Source of the DNA: an uncultured Methylococcaceae bacterium
GTDB lineage: Bacteria; Pseudomonadota; Gammaproteobacteria; Methylococcales; Methylomonadaceae
Direction: 5' to 3'
DNA: 64,000 nucleotides
Assembly: GCA_903938485.1 (NCBI GenBank)
Contig: CAJADF010000113.1
Location: 44,560-108,559, forward strand
Positions 1-10,804 of the stretch are shown here, in pieces. Numbering within the stretch: the stretch's first letter is position 1; the number at the start of each line of letters is the position of its first letter. Made by a program: the position numbers and the translations under genes. The notes under the pieces were generated by a model. The model did not search any database. It had not been told where the DNA came from and saw only the letters and a list, made by a program, of their open reading frames with translations.

Positions 1-1859
1 AAACTATCTTTTAGATTAAACTCTACCTTTTGAACAGATTCATTATTTGAAATCTGGCTATATAGGGCATCCAATGTCCCTACTACGGCTTCTTTTGCAA
101 GCACTCCCGTGAAAATACCCACGGTTGCCGGCCAGTTATCTTTTTCAATCCCCATGGGTTTAAAAGCAGGGGTTAAAGACCTGCCAATTTCACTTAAAAC
201 TGATTTATTGCTATTTTCTTGATTGAAACTTCCATCTATGCCTAAAGCATTTAGAAAATTTAAAATAATGACCATAGGTACAATAACTTTGCCTGCATTT
301 AGAATAAATGCTTGCATCCTATCCCAAGTACGTAACATAACCCCACGTATAGTTGGCATATGATAAGCCGGTAACTCCATTATAAAAGGTGCTGATTTAC
401 CTTTAAATAGGGTATGGCGCATAATTAATCCCGTCATGACAGCCACAGCGATTCCAAACAAATACAATCCAAAAACTAAATTTTGGCCACCTACAGGAAA
501 AAATGCAGCCGCAAATAAAGCATAGACAGGAAGACGAGCACCACAAGACATGAATGGATTCATCAAATTGGTTAATATTCTATCTCTCTGATTTTCTAGT
601 GTTCTCGTTGCCATAATGGCTGGAACATTACATCCAAAGCCAACAATCATAGGTACAAATGATTTACCTGGCAAACCAATCATACGCATAAATCTATCCA
701 TCACAAATGCTGCTCTTGCCATATACCCAGAATCTTCTAAGGCCGATAAAAACATAAACAAGAGTCCGATAATTGGAATAAAGGTAGCAACAACTTGTAC
801 CCCGCCTCCGACCCCTTTAGTAAGGAGAACGATAAACCACTCGGGAAAATTAAAACTTACAAGTTGAATGCTTAAACCATCAATAAGCAACGCGCCTATA
901 AATTGATCAAAGAAATCCACAAACGCCGTACCTAAGTTTATTGTGAACATAAACAAGGCGTACATTACGAAAAGAAATATTGGGATACCCAAAAACCGAT
1001 TTAAGACAATTGCATCTATTTTTTCTGTCGCATAACGACTAACTTCATCTATTCGACAGACAGAGGATTTGATTAATTGATTGACAAAACCATAACGTGC
1101 ATCCGCTGCAAGAATATCTATTTCATCTGCTGTTTCTGTTTCTATTGCGGCTTGTAATTTAACTACCTTGGGCCATAAAAATCCACCTACCATCTCTTTA
1201 GCAAGCGTATCTGATTCTAAAGCCCTAAGTGTTAACCATCTCAAATCACACTGTAAATCTCTAGCAATGTGTTTAAGATCATCAGAAAGCGCTTCAATAG
1301 CTTGCTCTAACGTATTAATATAAAGAATATTTACCATAGGAATGGGCTTATCGATTACCGCTTTATTAATCTGATTTTTTAAATACGGGATACCGTTTTT
1401 TGTTGCTGCAGCAATAGGTATGACCGGACATCCCAATTGCTCAGATAAGGATTCAATATCAATCTTTATACCACGCTGTTTAACAGCATCCATCATGTTG
1501 AGCACTATTAACATCGGAACACGCATCTCTATCAATTGAGATGTTAGATATAAATTTCTTTCTATATTTGATGCATCAATTATATTGATTATTAAATCAG
1601 CTACTTTTGATACCACATAATCTCTAGCTACTTTCTCATCTAAAGAAACGTGATCATCCGCCGATTCCAAAGAATAAGTGCCTGGCAAATCAACTAATTC
1701 AATTAACTGATTGTCATGTGTATATTCACCCGTCTTCTTCTCTACCGTCACTCCAGGCCAATTACCTACTTGCTGTTTAGATCCTGTAAGTACGTTGAAT
1801 AATGTAGTTTTACCGCAATTAGGATTACCGACTACCCCCACAATAAAATGGGACTTCAT
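1..1859 (-). CDS. feoB: Ferrous iron transport protein B (FeoB), partial, truncated at window start
   Basis: Reverse-strand translation from ATG at 1857-1859 reads MKSHFIVGVVGNPNCGKTTLFNVLTGSKQQVGNWPGVTVEKKTG..., a FeoB G-domain, followed by Gate-type membrane segments (GFGCNVPAIMATRTLENQRDRILT). ATGA overlap with feoA. Confidence 0.96.
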   Translation of the reverse strand, partial: MKSHFIVGVVGNPNCGKTTLFNVLTGSKQQVGNWPGVTVEKKTGEYTHDNQLIELVDLPGTYSLESADDHVSLDEKVARDYVVSKVADLIINIIDASNIERNLYLTSQLIEMRVPMLIVLNMMDAVKQRGIKIDIESLSEQLGCPVIPIAAATKNGIPYLKNQINKAVIDKPIPMVNILYINTLEQAIEALSDDLKHIARDLQCDLRWLTLRALESDTLAKEMVGGFLWPKVVKLQAAIETETADEIDILAADARYGFVNQLIKSSVCRIDEVSRYATEKIDAIVLNRFLGIPIFLFVMYALFMFTINLGTAFVDFFDQFIGALLIDGLSIQLVSFNFPEWFIVLLTKGVGGGVQVVATFIPIIGLLFMFLSALEDSGYMARAAFVMDRFMRMIGLPGKSFVPMIVGFGCNVPAIMATRTLENQRDRILTNLMNPFMSCGARLPVYALFAAAFFPVGGQNLVFGLYLFGIAVAVMTGLIMRHTLFKGKSAPFIMELPAYHMPTIRGVMLRTWDRMQAFILNAGKVIVPMVIILNFLNALGIDGSFNQENSNKSVLSEIGRSLTPAFKPMGIEKDNWPATVGIFTGVLAKEAVVGTLDALYSQISNNESVQKVEFNLKDS

Positions 1860-2092
1860 AGCATTTTCTCAATTAATAATATATCTGCTTCGTCTTTTCT
1901 TAAGGTTAAAGAAAAGCCTCTTAACTTAATCTCCACAGGATCACCCATTGGTGCAAATCGGGTAACACTAAACTCTGTACCCGGAGTTAAACCCATGGCC
2001 AACAAGCGTTTACGATAAGCTTTACCTGTCTGTTCAAAGCCTACGATTTTACCCAAATCTCCCACCATTAGATTTTTAAAACTGATAGTCAT
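1856..2092 (-). CDS. feoA: Ferrous iron transport protein A (FeoA)
   Basis: 78 aa SH3-like FeoA protein (LLAMGLTPGTEFSVTRFAPMGDPVEIKLRGFSLTLRKDEA) directly upstream of feoB. Confidence 0.95.
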   Translation of the reverse strand: MTISFKNLMVGDLGKIVGFEQTGKAYRKRLLAMGLTPGTEFSVTRFAPMGDPVEIKLRGFSLTLRKDEADILLIEKML

Positions 2093-2134
2093 ATATTTAA
2101 CCTAAATTGTAAGTGCGGACATCTAAAAAGTAAT

Positions 2135-2149
2135 CAATAATCATTCTCA
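2135..2149 (-). promoter_or_regulatory. Candidate Fur box upstream of feoAB
   Basis: Minus strand TGAGAATGATTATTG resembles the 7-1-7 Fur consensus TGATAATNATTATCA (11 of 14 defined positions) about 43-57 nt upstream of the feoA start. Confidence 0.6.
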
Positions 2150-2420
2150 TTAAAGAATATATCATAGATTTATTAGTAATAAAACAAGTTGGATTAATAT
2201 CAACTAATCTTAATAAGATGATTAGAATTTATATTTTATATTGATTTGTAGATGTACAATTGAAATTCAATTAATGCTTTGCATTTCAAATTTTGACTAA
2301 AAGCAGAGGATTTTCAACATTATAAAAGGTACATAAATAATTTATGTATCTAAAAACAGCTAATATTAGAAGCGATATATAGGTAAATTTGTGAGGGTAT
2401 TTTTGAAAAAAAACTAGTAT

Positions 2421-2453
2421 AAAGTAACAACAACTAAAATTTGTTGTTACTTT
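2421..2453 (-). terminator. Intrinsic terminator-like hairpin downstream of ihfB
   Basis: Perfect 13-bp inverted repeat aaagtaacaacaa / ttgttgttacttt, followed on the minus strand by a T-run (TAGTTTTTTTT). Confidence 0.7.
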
Positions 2454-2461
2454 AACAAATA

Positions 2462-2767
2462 TTAATCAGTGATTTGATAGTCGCTACTTGCAGAATCAAC
2501 CCTATCTCTCATTTCTTTACCCGGTTTAAAGTGCGGCACATGCTTTTCAGGCAATGCTACAGGCTCACCGGTTTTTGGATTACGTCCAATACGTTGAGGA
2601 CGTTTATGTAAAGAAAAACTACCAAAACCTCTTATCTCAATTCTTTCGCCTGAAGATAAAGAAAGATTCATTCCTTCTATTATGCATTTAACTGCTAGTT
2701 CAACATCTTTAAGCTGAAGATGTGGTTGTTTTTTTGCAAGAGCTTCAATTAATTCTGATTTATTCAC
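2462..2767 (-). CDS. ihfB: Integration host factor subunit beta
   Basis: [33 protein letters not shown]...[34 protein letters not shown] family; follows rpsA as in other gammaproteobacteria. Confidence 0.96.
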   Translation of the reverse strand: MNKSELIEALAKKQPHLQLKDVELAVKCIIEGMNLSLSSGERIEIRGFGSFSLHKRPQRIGRNPKTGEPVALPEKHVPHFKPGKEMRDRVDSASSDYQITD

Positions 2768-2830
2768 ATTCTATCCCTTAAAAAAGAAACAAAGGGTACG
2801 CACAAAACGCACCCTTAGTAATCACATCAC

Positions 2831-4492
2831 TTATTTCTCTAACTGCTTAAATAAGTCTGCCATTGTTGGAGTGCCAACTGCTTGTTGTGCATGATCCTTT
2901 ATGGTATGTGTTTCTTCATCTTGGTCTTTAGCTTTAATTGATAATGAAATAGTTTTACTTTTCTTATCAACACCAATAAATTTAGCTTCTAATTCATCAC
3001 CTTCTTTCAACAATGTTCGAGCGTCTTCAACTCGGTCACGTTGAATTTCAGAAGCACGTAAATAACCTTCAACATGATCAGCTAAGATTACAACCGCACC
3101 TTTAGCATCAACTTCTTTAATTGTTCCTTTAACTAAGCTACCTTTTTCATTAGTAGCTAAGAAGTTTTGGAAAGGATCTTGTTCAAGTTGTTTAATACCT
3201 AAGGAAATACGCTCACGCTCAGAATCAACCGCTAAGATAACAGTTTCTAACTCATCACCTTTCTTGAATTCACGAACTGATGCTTCACCCTCATCTGCCC
3301 AAGAAATATCAGACATGTGAACCAAGCCATCAATACCACCATCAAGACCGATAAAGATACCGAAGTCTGTGATAGATTTAATTTTTCCTGAGATTTTATC
3401 GCCTTTGTTATGAGTTGCAGCAAATTCATCCCATGGATTAGTTTTGCATTGTTTCATACCTAAAGAAATACGACGACGTTCTTCATCAATTTCAAGAACC
3501 ATCACTTCAACATCATCACCTAATTGTACTAATTTAGATGGATTAACGTTTTTGTTTGTCCAATCCATTTCAGAAACGTGAACCAAACCTTCAACACCTT
3601 CTTCAATTTCTACAAAGCAACCATAATCAGTTAAGTTATTAACTTTACCGAATACACGAGTGCCTGCTGGGTAACGACGAGCAATGTTTTGCCAAGGATC
3701 TTCACCCATTTGTTTCATACCTAATGAAACACGGTTTTTATCTTTGTCGTATTTTAATACTTTAACATTGATTTCTTGACCAATTTCAACACACTCAGAT
3801 GGATGACGAACACGACGCCAAGCCATATCAGTTATGTGCAATAAACCATCAATACCACCTAGATCAATAAACGCGCCGTAATCAGTTAAGTTTTTAACAA
3901 CACCGGTTACTACTGCGCCTTCTTCTAAAGTTTTTAGTAATTCATCTCTTTCTGCGCTGTATTCTTTCTCAACTACTGCACGACGAGAAAGTACTACATT
4001 ATTGCGTTTTTGGTCGATTTTAATAACTTTGAATTCAAGATCACGATTTTCTAAGAAAGTCGTATCTCTAATAGGACGAACGTCAACTAAAGAACCGGGT
4101 AAGAAAGCGCGCAATGCGCCAACAGATACTGTAAAACCGCCACGTACTTTGCCAGTGATAACACCGATAATAGTCGCTTCTTTTTCAAAAGCAGTTTCAA
4201 GTTCAAACCAAGCTTTATTTTTCTTCGCTTTATCACGAGAAAGAAGAGTAGCACCTAGGCCGTCTTCAAATAAATCCAACGCAACTTCAACTTCATCGCC
4301 AATTGATACTTCTAATTCGCCATTGTTATTTAAAAATTGCCATTTTGGAATGACGCCTTCAGATTTTGAATGAGTACTTACAATAACCATATCATTTTCG
4401 ATATCAATTACAGTACCAATCAACATTGCACCAGGACTCATTTTGGTCTTGGTTAAACTTTCTTCAAGTAACTCAGCAAAGCTTTCGCTCAT
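2831..4492 (-). CDS. rpsA: 30S ribosomal protein S1
   Basis: Multiple S1 repeats ([35 protein letters not shown]). The ORF track starts at 4507; the internal [13 protein letters not shown] at 4492 with upstream GGGAA is the likelier start. Confidence 0.97.
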   Translation of the reverse strand: MSESFAELLEESLTKTKMSPGAMLIGTVIDIENDMVIVSTHSKSEGVIPKWQFLNNNGELEVSIGDEVEVALDLFEDGLGATLLSRDKAKKNKAWFELETAFEKEATIIGVITGKVRGGFTVSVGALRAFLPGSLVDVRPIRDTTFLENRDLEFKVIKIDQKRNNVVLSRRAVVEKEYSAERDELLKTLEEGAVVTGVVKNLTDYGAFIDLGGIDGLLHITDMAWRRVRHPSECVEIGQEINVKVLKYDKDKNRVSLGMKQMGEDPWQNIARRYPAGTRVFGKVNNLTDYGCFVEIEEGVEGLVHVSEMDWTNKNVNPSKLVQLGDDVEVMVLEIDEERRRISLGMKQCKTNPWDEFAATHNKGDKISGKIKSITDFGIFIGLDGGIDGLVHMSDISWADEGEASVREFKKGDELETVILAVDSERERISLGIKQLEQDPFQNFLATNEKGSLVKGTIKEVDAKGAVVILADHVEGYLRASEIQRDRVEDARTLLKEGDELEAKFIGVDKKSKTISLSIKAKDQDEETHTIKDHAQQAVGTPTMADLFKQLEK

Positions 4493-4587
4493 TTTATTAT
4501 TTCCCAAGTTTGTTAGAACTCAAACAAACCTTTTCTTTATCAAAGTTAAAAAAAACCACACTTAAATGTGCGGCCAGCCAAAAACCC

Positions 4588-5244
4588 TTAACGGATTAAA
4601 TTCAGTACTTCTTCTACAACTTGCTCAATCTTCATGTTAGAAGAATCTATATACAATGCATCAACTGCCATTGTTAATGGAGCAGTTTCCCGTTCCATAT
4701 CACGGCGATCACGCGCTTCTATCTCACTAGTTATCTCTACAATATTAGCATCAATTTCTTTTTCAATCAACTGTTTGTAGCGTCTTTCTGCTCTCGTCTC
4801 AGCGCTTGCGGTTAAATAAACCTTAAACTCAGCATCGGGAAAAACCACAGTGCCCATGTCACGACCATCAGCTACTAAGCCCGGTAAACGCCTAAAATCT
4901 TGTTGCTTTTTTAATAATACAGCGCGAACTTCTGAATATGCAGCTACAACTGATGCAACACCACCGGTACTCTCCAACCCTAATTGACTAGTAATATCTG
5001 AGCCATTCAATCTAACAATTAGCTCATCACCACAATTAAACTCTAACGCCATCGCTTGGGCCACATCAACAATAGCATTAATATCATTCAATTCAATCGA
5101 AGCATTTTGAACAGCAATGGCTACCGATCTATAGATAGAGCCACTATCCAAATAATTCCAGCCTAACTTTCTTGCAACTAAGCGACTAATCGTTCCTTTA
5201 CCTGCACCACTAGGGCCATCAATCGTTAAGACCGGAATCGGCAT
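4588..5244 (-). CDS. cmk: Cytidylate kinase
   Basis: MPIPVLTIDGPSGAGKGTISRLVARKLGWNYLDSGSIYRSVA; between aroA and rpsA. Confidence 0.96.
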   Translation of the reverse strand: MPIPVLTIDGPSGAGKGTISRLVARKLGWNYLDSGSIYRSVAIAVQNASIELNDINAIVDVAQAMALEFNCGDELIVRLNGSDITSQLGLESTGGVASVVAAYSEVRAVLLKKQQDFRRLPGLVADGRDMGTVVFPDAEFKVYLTASAETRAERRYKQLIEKEIDANIVEITSEIEARDRRDMERETAPLTMAVDALYIDSSNMKIEQVVEEVLNLIR

Positions 5245-7439
5245 TAAGCTTCCTCACACACTAAATCTAAACCTAAGCTTTTTACTAAATCTTTAAACTC
5301 GGGAAATGAGGTATTTACATTAGCACAATCTAAAACTGTAATTGGAGCAGTTGCTCTTAATCCCGCTATAGAAAATGACATAGCAATACGATGATCACCA
5401 TGAGAAGTCACCACTCCACCACCGATTGAGCCACCTTGAATTATCATTCCATCTGCTGTCGATTGAGCATCAACGCCTAATATTTTTAAACCATCAGCCA
5501 TCACTTGAATACGATCAGATTCTTTTACTCTTAATTCTTCAGCACCTGTTAAGCGTGTTTGACCTTCCGCACATGCCGCAGCAACGAAAAGAACAGGGAA
5601 TTCATCAATTGCTAATGGAACCAATTCTTCTGGGATATCGATTCCTTTAAGAGGACTATAAAGCACATGCAAATCTGCAACAGGCTCACCACCCACAGTA
5701 CGCTCATTAAGCACTTCAATTTTAGCGCCCATCAACCTTAAAATATCAATCACACCCGTACGTGTTGGATTAATACCTACATGTTTTAACAATAAATCCG
5801 AACCAGGAGCAATGGATGCACCTACTAAAAAGAAAGCCGCCGAAGAGATATCACTTGGTACATCAATATCAGATGCTGTTAAATTTCCATTTGCATTAAT
5901 AGTAACTTTACTGCCTTCCTTACGAACAGGGTAAGAAAATCCAGATAACATGCGCTCGGTATGGTCGCGTGTTGGTGCTGGCTCGGTTACACTAGTATCA
6001 CCCTCAGCATACATGCCTGCTAACAGCAAACAAGACTTAACCTGTGCACTTGCCATCGGCATCTCATAATCAATAGCTCTGAGCTGCCCTGCTTTACCTA
6101 TAATATATAATGGAGCAGTACCCGCTTCTGTCGTTTTTATATCAGCACCCATTGCAGCTAAGGGACCTGTAACACGCTTCATAGGACGACCTGATAATGA
6201 CTTATCCCCAGTCAGAACCGAATCGAAAGCCTGACCCGCCAAAAGCCCACTTAATAAACGCATTGAAGTACCAGAATTACCCAAATATAACTCATTCTTA
6301 GGTGCTTTTAAGCCGTGCTTACCTACCCCATGTATCGTTAAACAACCATTTACTGGACCTTCAATCTCAACACCCATATCACGAAATGCCTGTAATGTAG
6401 CTAATGCATCTTCGGCCTCAAGAAAGCCTTTTACATGAGTAGTACCTTCAGCTAGAGAACCCAACATAATTGAACGATGTGACATTGATTTGTCGCCAGG
6501 AACGCGGGCTTCACCCTTTAATGAACCACCGGGTTGAACTTGAAATGTAATTGATTTAGACATATTTCCTTCAAACTGATTAAGAAAGCGTTGCCGCGCA
6601 GTATTGGCATACGCAAAGGTTGATAAAAGTTGCTGGCAATCATCATTTTCCAGCAAATCCAGTATTTTATCCAATTGCTGCTTGGTTTGCTGGATCAATG
6701 GAATAATTTCACTCTTATTTGCTAAACAGATGTCCCGCCACATGGTCGGATCACTTGATGCAATTCTAGTAAAATCTCTGAAACCTCCAGCCGCATATTT
6801 GAAAATTTCAGACTGCTGGTCTTTTTGCCCCAGCATATTAACTAAAGTAAAAGCCAGAATATGAGGCAAGTGACTCGTTGCAGCTAAAACAGCATCATGT
6901 TGTGATACTGACATTAGCGAAACATCAGAACCACAACGTTCCCAAAATAATTTTATTTTATTTATAGCCTCAGGACGGGTATTTTCTAAGGGTGTTATAA
7001 TCAGCCTTCTATTTAAAAATAAATCATAAAACGACGCTTCGACACCACTTTGTTCTGCACCTGCAATTGGATGAGCTGGCACCAAATTATTTGGAACATG
7101 ACCCAGCACATGATTAGCCGCGTCCACAATAGTGGCTTTTGTACTACCCACATCCGTATATAAAGTCTTTGCAGACCAATAAGGTTTTAGTAAAACAAAA
7201 ATACTTTCTAAGGCAGCGACCGGTGTAGCGATTAAAACACAATCCGCATCCCTTACAGCATGCTCTATCTTTAAGTAATATTCATCAATTACACCTAATG
7301 CTTTAGCAGCTTTAAGATTCTGCTCATCTTCTTCACGACCAAAACCAACAACATTTGCAGCTAAACCATAATATTTAGCAGCACGGGCGACCGACCCCCC
7401 CATTAATCCAACACCGATAACACATAACCTATCAAACAT
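5244..7439 (-). CDS. tyrA-aroA: Fused prephenate dehydrogenase / 3-phosphoshikimate 1-carboxyvinyltransferase
   Basis: N-terminal TyrA Rossmann domain (MFDRLCVIGVGLMGGSVARAAK) and C-terminal EPSP synthase (GGSLKGEARVPGDKSMSHRSIMLGS; LYLGNSGTSMRLLSG) in one 731-aa ORF. Confidence 0.95.
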   Translation of the reverse strand: MFDRLCVIGVGLMGGSVARAAKYYGLAANVVGFGREEDEQNLKAAKALGVIDEYYLKIEHAVRDADCVLIATPVAALESIFVLLKPYWSAKTLYTDVGSTKATIVDAANHVLGHVPNNLVPAHPIAGAEQSGVEASFYDLFLNRRLIITPLENTRPEAINKIKLFWERCGSDVSLMSVSQHDAVLAATSHLPHILAFTLVNMLGQKDQQSEIFKYAAGGFRDFTRIASSDPTMWRDICLANKSEIIPLIQQTKQQLDKILDLLENDDCQQLLSTFAYANTARQRFLNQFEGNMSKSITFQVQPGGSLKGEARVPGDKSMSHRSIMLGSLAEGTTHVKGFLEAEDALATLQAFRDMGVEIEGPVNGCLTIHGVGKHGLKAPKNELYLGNSGTSMRLLSGLLAGQAFDSVLTGDKSLSGRPMKRVTGPLAAMGADIKTTEAGTAPLYIIGKAGQLRAIDYEMPMASAQVKSCLLLAGMYAEGDTSVTEPAPTRDHTERMLSGFSYPVRKEGSKVTINANGNLTASDIDVPSDISSAAFFLVGASIAPGSDLLLKHVGINPTRTGVIDILRLMGAKIEVLNERTVGGEPVADLHVLYSPLKGIDIPEELVPLAIDEFPVLFVAAACAEGQTRLTGAEELRVKESDRIQVMADGLKILGVDAQSTADGMIIQGGSIGGGVVTSHGDHRIAMSFSIAGLRATAPITVLDCANVNTSFPEFKDLVKSLGLDLVCEEA

Positions 7440-8538
7440 TATTCAGTGTTTCAGCCAAAGCTTGTAAAAATATTTTATTTTCTGCTTCTGTACCTATACT
7501 AATACGTAAATGCTGAGGTAACTCATAATTACCTACAGGTCTAACAATTACACCTTTTCGCAATAAAGCTTCATAAAGTGCTTGCCCAGATTGTTTGATA
7601 TCAACTAAGACAAAATTACCTGCTGATGGAATCCATGTCAGGTTTAACTCTTTAAAACCTTCGGTTAATTGCAACATCCCTGATATATTAATACGAACAG
7701 TTTCCTTCAAATGTTCTTCATCGCTTAACGCGGCCTCAGCGGCGACTAAAGCCAGAGTGTTATTATTAAAAGGCTGACGAACACGATTCAGAATATCTGA
7801 CATTTCTGGACTAGACAAACCATAACCGACCCTTAATCCAGCCAAACCATAAGCTTTAGAAAAGGTTCGTGTAATCAATAAATTAGGAAACCTCTTTAAC
7901 CAGTCAATTGAATCAATGAACTCAACTGAACTCACAAACTCAAAATAAGCCTCATCTAAAACACAAATACATGTACCCGGTAAAGCCGCTATAAATCGCT
8001 CTACACTTTCTTGAGCTAATAAGGTACCTGTCGGATTATTAGGATTAGCAATAAACACTATTCTTGTTTTATCAGTCACGGCATTTAGCATAGCATCTAA
8101 ATCATGACCATAATTCAATGCTGGCACTACAACTGCTTTAGCGCCAACCGCCTGGGTCACAATAGGATATACAGCAAATGCATGCTGCGAAAAAACCACC
8201 TCAAATTCTGGCGTTAGAAAGGCCCTAGCCACCAACTCTAATAATTCATTAGAGCCATTACCTAAGGTAATTTGCTCAATATCAAGATTATATTTTTGCG
8301 CTAAAGCTTGCTTTAAGGAATACCCGCTACCATCAGGATACAAAGCCAATCCAGATAAAGCTTGCTGAATTGCAGTAATGGCTTTTTTTCCAGGCCCTAA
8401 AGGATTCTCATTAGATGCCAACTTTATAATCTTCGTTAACCCTAACTCACGCTCTAACTCTTCAATGGCTTTACCTGCCTTATAAGGAATTAGTTGTTGC
8501 ACTCCAATTGAAGCAAGCTGATAAATTTTATTATTCAT
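7432..8538 (-). CDS. hisC: Histidinol-phosphate aminotransferase
   Basis: PLP aminotransferase with KLASNENPLGPGKKA, IANPNNPTGT, TRTFSKAYGLAGLRVGYG; next to tyrA. Confidence 0.94.
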   Translation of the reverse strand: MNNKIYQLASIGVQQLIPYKAGKAIEELERELGLTKIIKLASNENPLGPGKKAITAIQQALSGLALYPDGSGYSLKQALAQKYNLDIEQITLGNGSNELLELVARAFLTPEFEVVFSQHAFAVYPIVTQAVGAKAVVVPALNYGHDLDAMLNAVTDKTRIVFIANPNNPTGTLLAQESVERFIAALPGTCICVLDEAYFEFVSSVEFIDSIDWLKRFPNLLITRTFSKAYGLAGLRVGYGLSSPEMSDILNRVRQPFNNNTLALVAAEAALSDEEHLKETVRINISGMLQLTEGFKELNLTWIPSAGNFVLVDIKQSGQALYEALLRKGVIVRPVGNYELPQHLRISIGTEAENKIFLQALAETLNNV

Positions 8539-8579
8539 GATTTTTGTAGTGAACTCTATGTTGATATCTAAAGCAAAAA

Positions 8580-9665
8580 CTAAAGAACCGCTTTAGGATA
8601 TGAACCTAATAACTTAAACATTTGGACGCGTTCTTTGACAGTATCTAAAGCCTCAGTGACTACCTTATCATCACTATGCCCTTCTATATCAATAAAAAAC
8701 AGGTAATCCCACAAGCCCTGTCTAGATGGTCTGGATTCAATATTAACCATACCAATACCAAACTTAGCAAACGGCTCCAGAATTCTATGTAAAGCACCTG
8801 GTTGATTTCCTGTTGAGACCACTAATGATGTTTTATCATTTCCAGTCGGCGTTGATAATTGTTGGCCAATAATAATGAAGCGTGTGGTGTTATTGGGTTC
8901 ATCTTCAATATTATTTTCAATAATATCTAAATGATAAACATCAGCCGCAGCAATACCGGCAATCGCCGCTGTATTCTTATTAATTGAAGCTAAGCGCGCA
9001 GCTTCTGAATTACTATTAACTGCTATTTGTTTAACACTAGGCAAATGATTATCTAACCATTGCCGACATTGCGCTAAAGATTGCTGATGAGAATATACTT
9101 CAGTAATCTCAGATAAATTACTGGTATGCGACATTAAATTCTGGTGCACTCGAATTTCAACTTCACCACAAATATTTAATGTAGAGGTCGAAAAGCGATC
9201 TAAAGTATGACTAATAACACCTTCAGTAGAATTTTCAACCGGCACTACTCCAAACTGACACTTCCCAGACTCAACTGCACCAAATATTTCATTGATAGTA
9301 CTTACCGGGATCGTTTTAACGGCATGTCCAAAATGCTTAAATACAGCTTGCTGCGTAAAAGTACCTTCTGGCCCCAAAAAAGCAATATCCATTGGTTTTT
9401 CTAAAGCTAAACAAGCCGACATAAGCTCTCTAAAGAATCTTACTGCAGTTAAATCATCTAAAGGACCAGGATTTAATTCTTTTATTCTTCTTAAAACTAA
9501 CGATTCTCTATCGGGTCGATAAAATGTGCCCTGCTCACCTTCAGCAATTTTGGTTTTTGCAACCTCAATAGCACATGACGCACGCTGATTAATTAAGTCT
9601 AAAATCTGTGCATCAATTGCGTCAATTCTGTTTCTTAATTCAGATAGTGGGGTGACTGACGACAT
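8580..9665 (-). CDS. pheA: Bifunctional chorismate mutase / prephenate dehydratase
   Basis: CM domain LRNRIDAIDAQILDLINQRA, PDT domain AFLGPEGTFTQQAVFKHFG, C-terminal ACT with ESRPSRQGLWDYLFFIDIEGH. Confidence 0.96.
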   Translation of the reverse strand: MSSVTPLSELRNRIDAIDAQILDLINQRASCAIEVAKTKIAEGEQGTFYRPDRESLVLRRIKELNPGPLDDLTAVRFFRELMSACLALEKPMDIAFLGPEGTFTQQAVFKHFGHAVKTIPVSTINEIFGAVESGKCQFGVVPVENSTEGVISHTLDRFSTSTLNICGEVEIRVHQNLMSHTSNLSEITEVYSHQQSLAQCRQWLDNHLPSVKQIAVNSNSEAARLASINKNTAAIAGIAAADVYHLDIIENNIEDEPNNTTRFIIIGQQLSTPTGNDKTSLVVSTGNQPGALHRILEPFAKFGIGMVNIESRPSRQGLWDYLFFIDIEGHSDDKVVTEALDTVKERVQMFKLLGSYPKAVL

Positions 9666-9691
9666 ATCTACTCTATATCAAGTTATTAAAT

Positions 9692-10771
9692 TTAATGAGT
9701 ACGCTCAAACTCGACCATAAAATCAATCAAAGCCTGAACACCTGATTCAGGCATTGCATTATAAATGCTTGCACGCATTCCCCCAACAGATCGATGGCCT
9801 TTTAATTCAAATAAACCATTTGCTTCTGCTGAAACCAGAAATTCTTTATCTAATACTGCATCCGCTAGGACAAAGGGTACATTCATTCTAGACCGATTAG
9901 CAATTGCAACTGGGTTGGAATATAAAACTGATTTATCTATAGCTTGGTATAGATTTGCTGACTTTGCCGCATTAGTTTTCTCAATTTCAGCAACTCCACC
10001 CAGCGCTTTTAACCATTTGAGAACTAAGCCCACTAAATACCAATTGTAAGTAGCGGGGGTATTTAACATAGATCCGTTTTTAGCTTGTTCTTGATAATCA
10101 AAAACAGGAGGCGTGGTTTTACTAGCATAACCCAACAAATCATCTCTCACGATAACCACAGTAACCCCTGCTGGCCCCATATTTTTTTGAGTACCCGCAT
10201 AAATCAAACCAAATTGACTCACATCAATTGCTCTAGACAATATATTTGAGGACATATCGGCTATTAAAGGTAAACCTTTAGCGTCAGGAATAGTAGAAAA
10301 CTCTACACCATGTATTGTTTCATTAGTGGTGTAATGTAAATAAGCGGCCTGCTGATCTAAAAACCAAGTCGATTCTTCGGGAATATTTGTATAAGCCGTA
10401 TTTTCCGAACTAGCACTGACGACAACATCGCAGTAATTTTGTGCGTCAATTACAGCTTTTTCTGACCATGCACCTGTTTTAATATAACAAGCCTTAGATT
10501 TTCCTCTAAGAATATTTTGCGGTATTAAGGAAAACTGCGCAGAAGCCCCTCCCTGCAAAAAAAGGACCTTATAATTATTAGGTATATCCATTAAGAGTCG
10601 CAAATCAGATTCTAATTGCTCAGCGATAATCGGAAAGAATTCACCTCGGTGACTCATCTCCATGACTGATTGACCAGAACCTTGCCAATCCAATAATTCT
10701 TGCTGCGCTTGAACTAATACGGATTTAGGAAATACCGAAGGACCTGCACTAAAATTATAGATTTCAGACAT
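9692..10771 (-). CDS. serC: Phosphoserine aminotransferase
   Basis: MSEIYNFSAGPSVFPKSVLVQAQQELLDWQGSGQSVMEMSHRG. Confidence 0.97.
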   Translation of the reverse strand: MSEIYNFSAGPSVFPKSVLVQAQQELLDWQGSGQSVMEMSHRGEFFPIIAEQLESDLRLLMDIPNNYKVLFLQGGASAQFSLIPQNILRGKSKACYIKTGAWSEKAVIDAQNYCDVVVSASSENTAYTNIPEESTWFLDQQAAYLHYTTNETIHGVEFSTIPDAKGLPLIADMSSNILSRAIDVSQFGLIYAGTQKNMGPAGVTVVIVRDDLLGYASKTTPPVFDYQEQAKNGSMLNTPATYNWYLVGLVLKWLKALGGVAEIEKTNAAKSANLYQAIDKSVLYSNPVAIANRSRMNVPFVLADAVLDKEFLVSAEANGLFELKGHRSVGGMRASIYNAMPESGVQALIDFMVEFERTH

Positions 10772-10804
10772 AGCTTATCTCTTAACCAAATGACTTAATA
10801 ACAC

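Noticed and set aside
616-867. 83-aa + strand ORF, and many similar short ORFs opposite rpsA, aroA, pheA, gyrA, carB, ftsH and sbcC
   Set aside because: All lie antisense to strongly supported genes with no RBS or family resemblance; typical shadow ORFs.
4508-4587. Short inverted repeat (ccacacttaaatgtgcgg) between cmk and rpsA as an S1 autoregulatory leader
   Set aside because: The stem is short and imperfect; plausible but not supportable without folding and conservation analysis.
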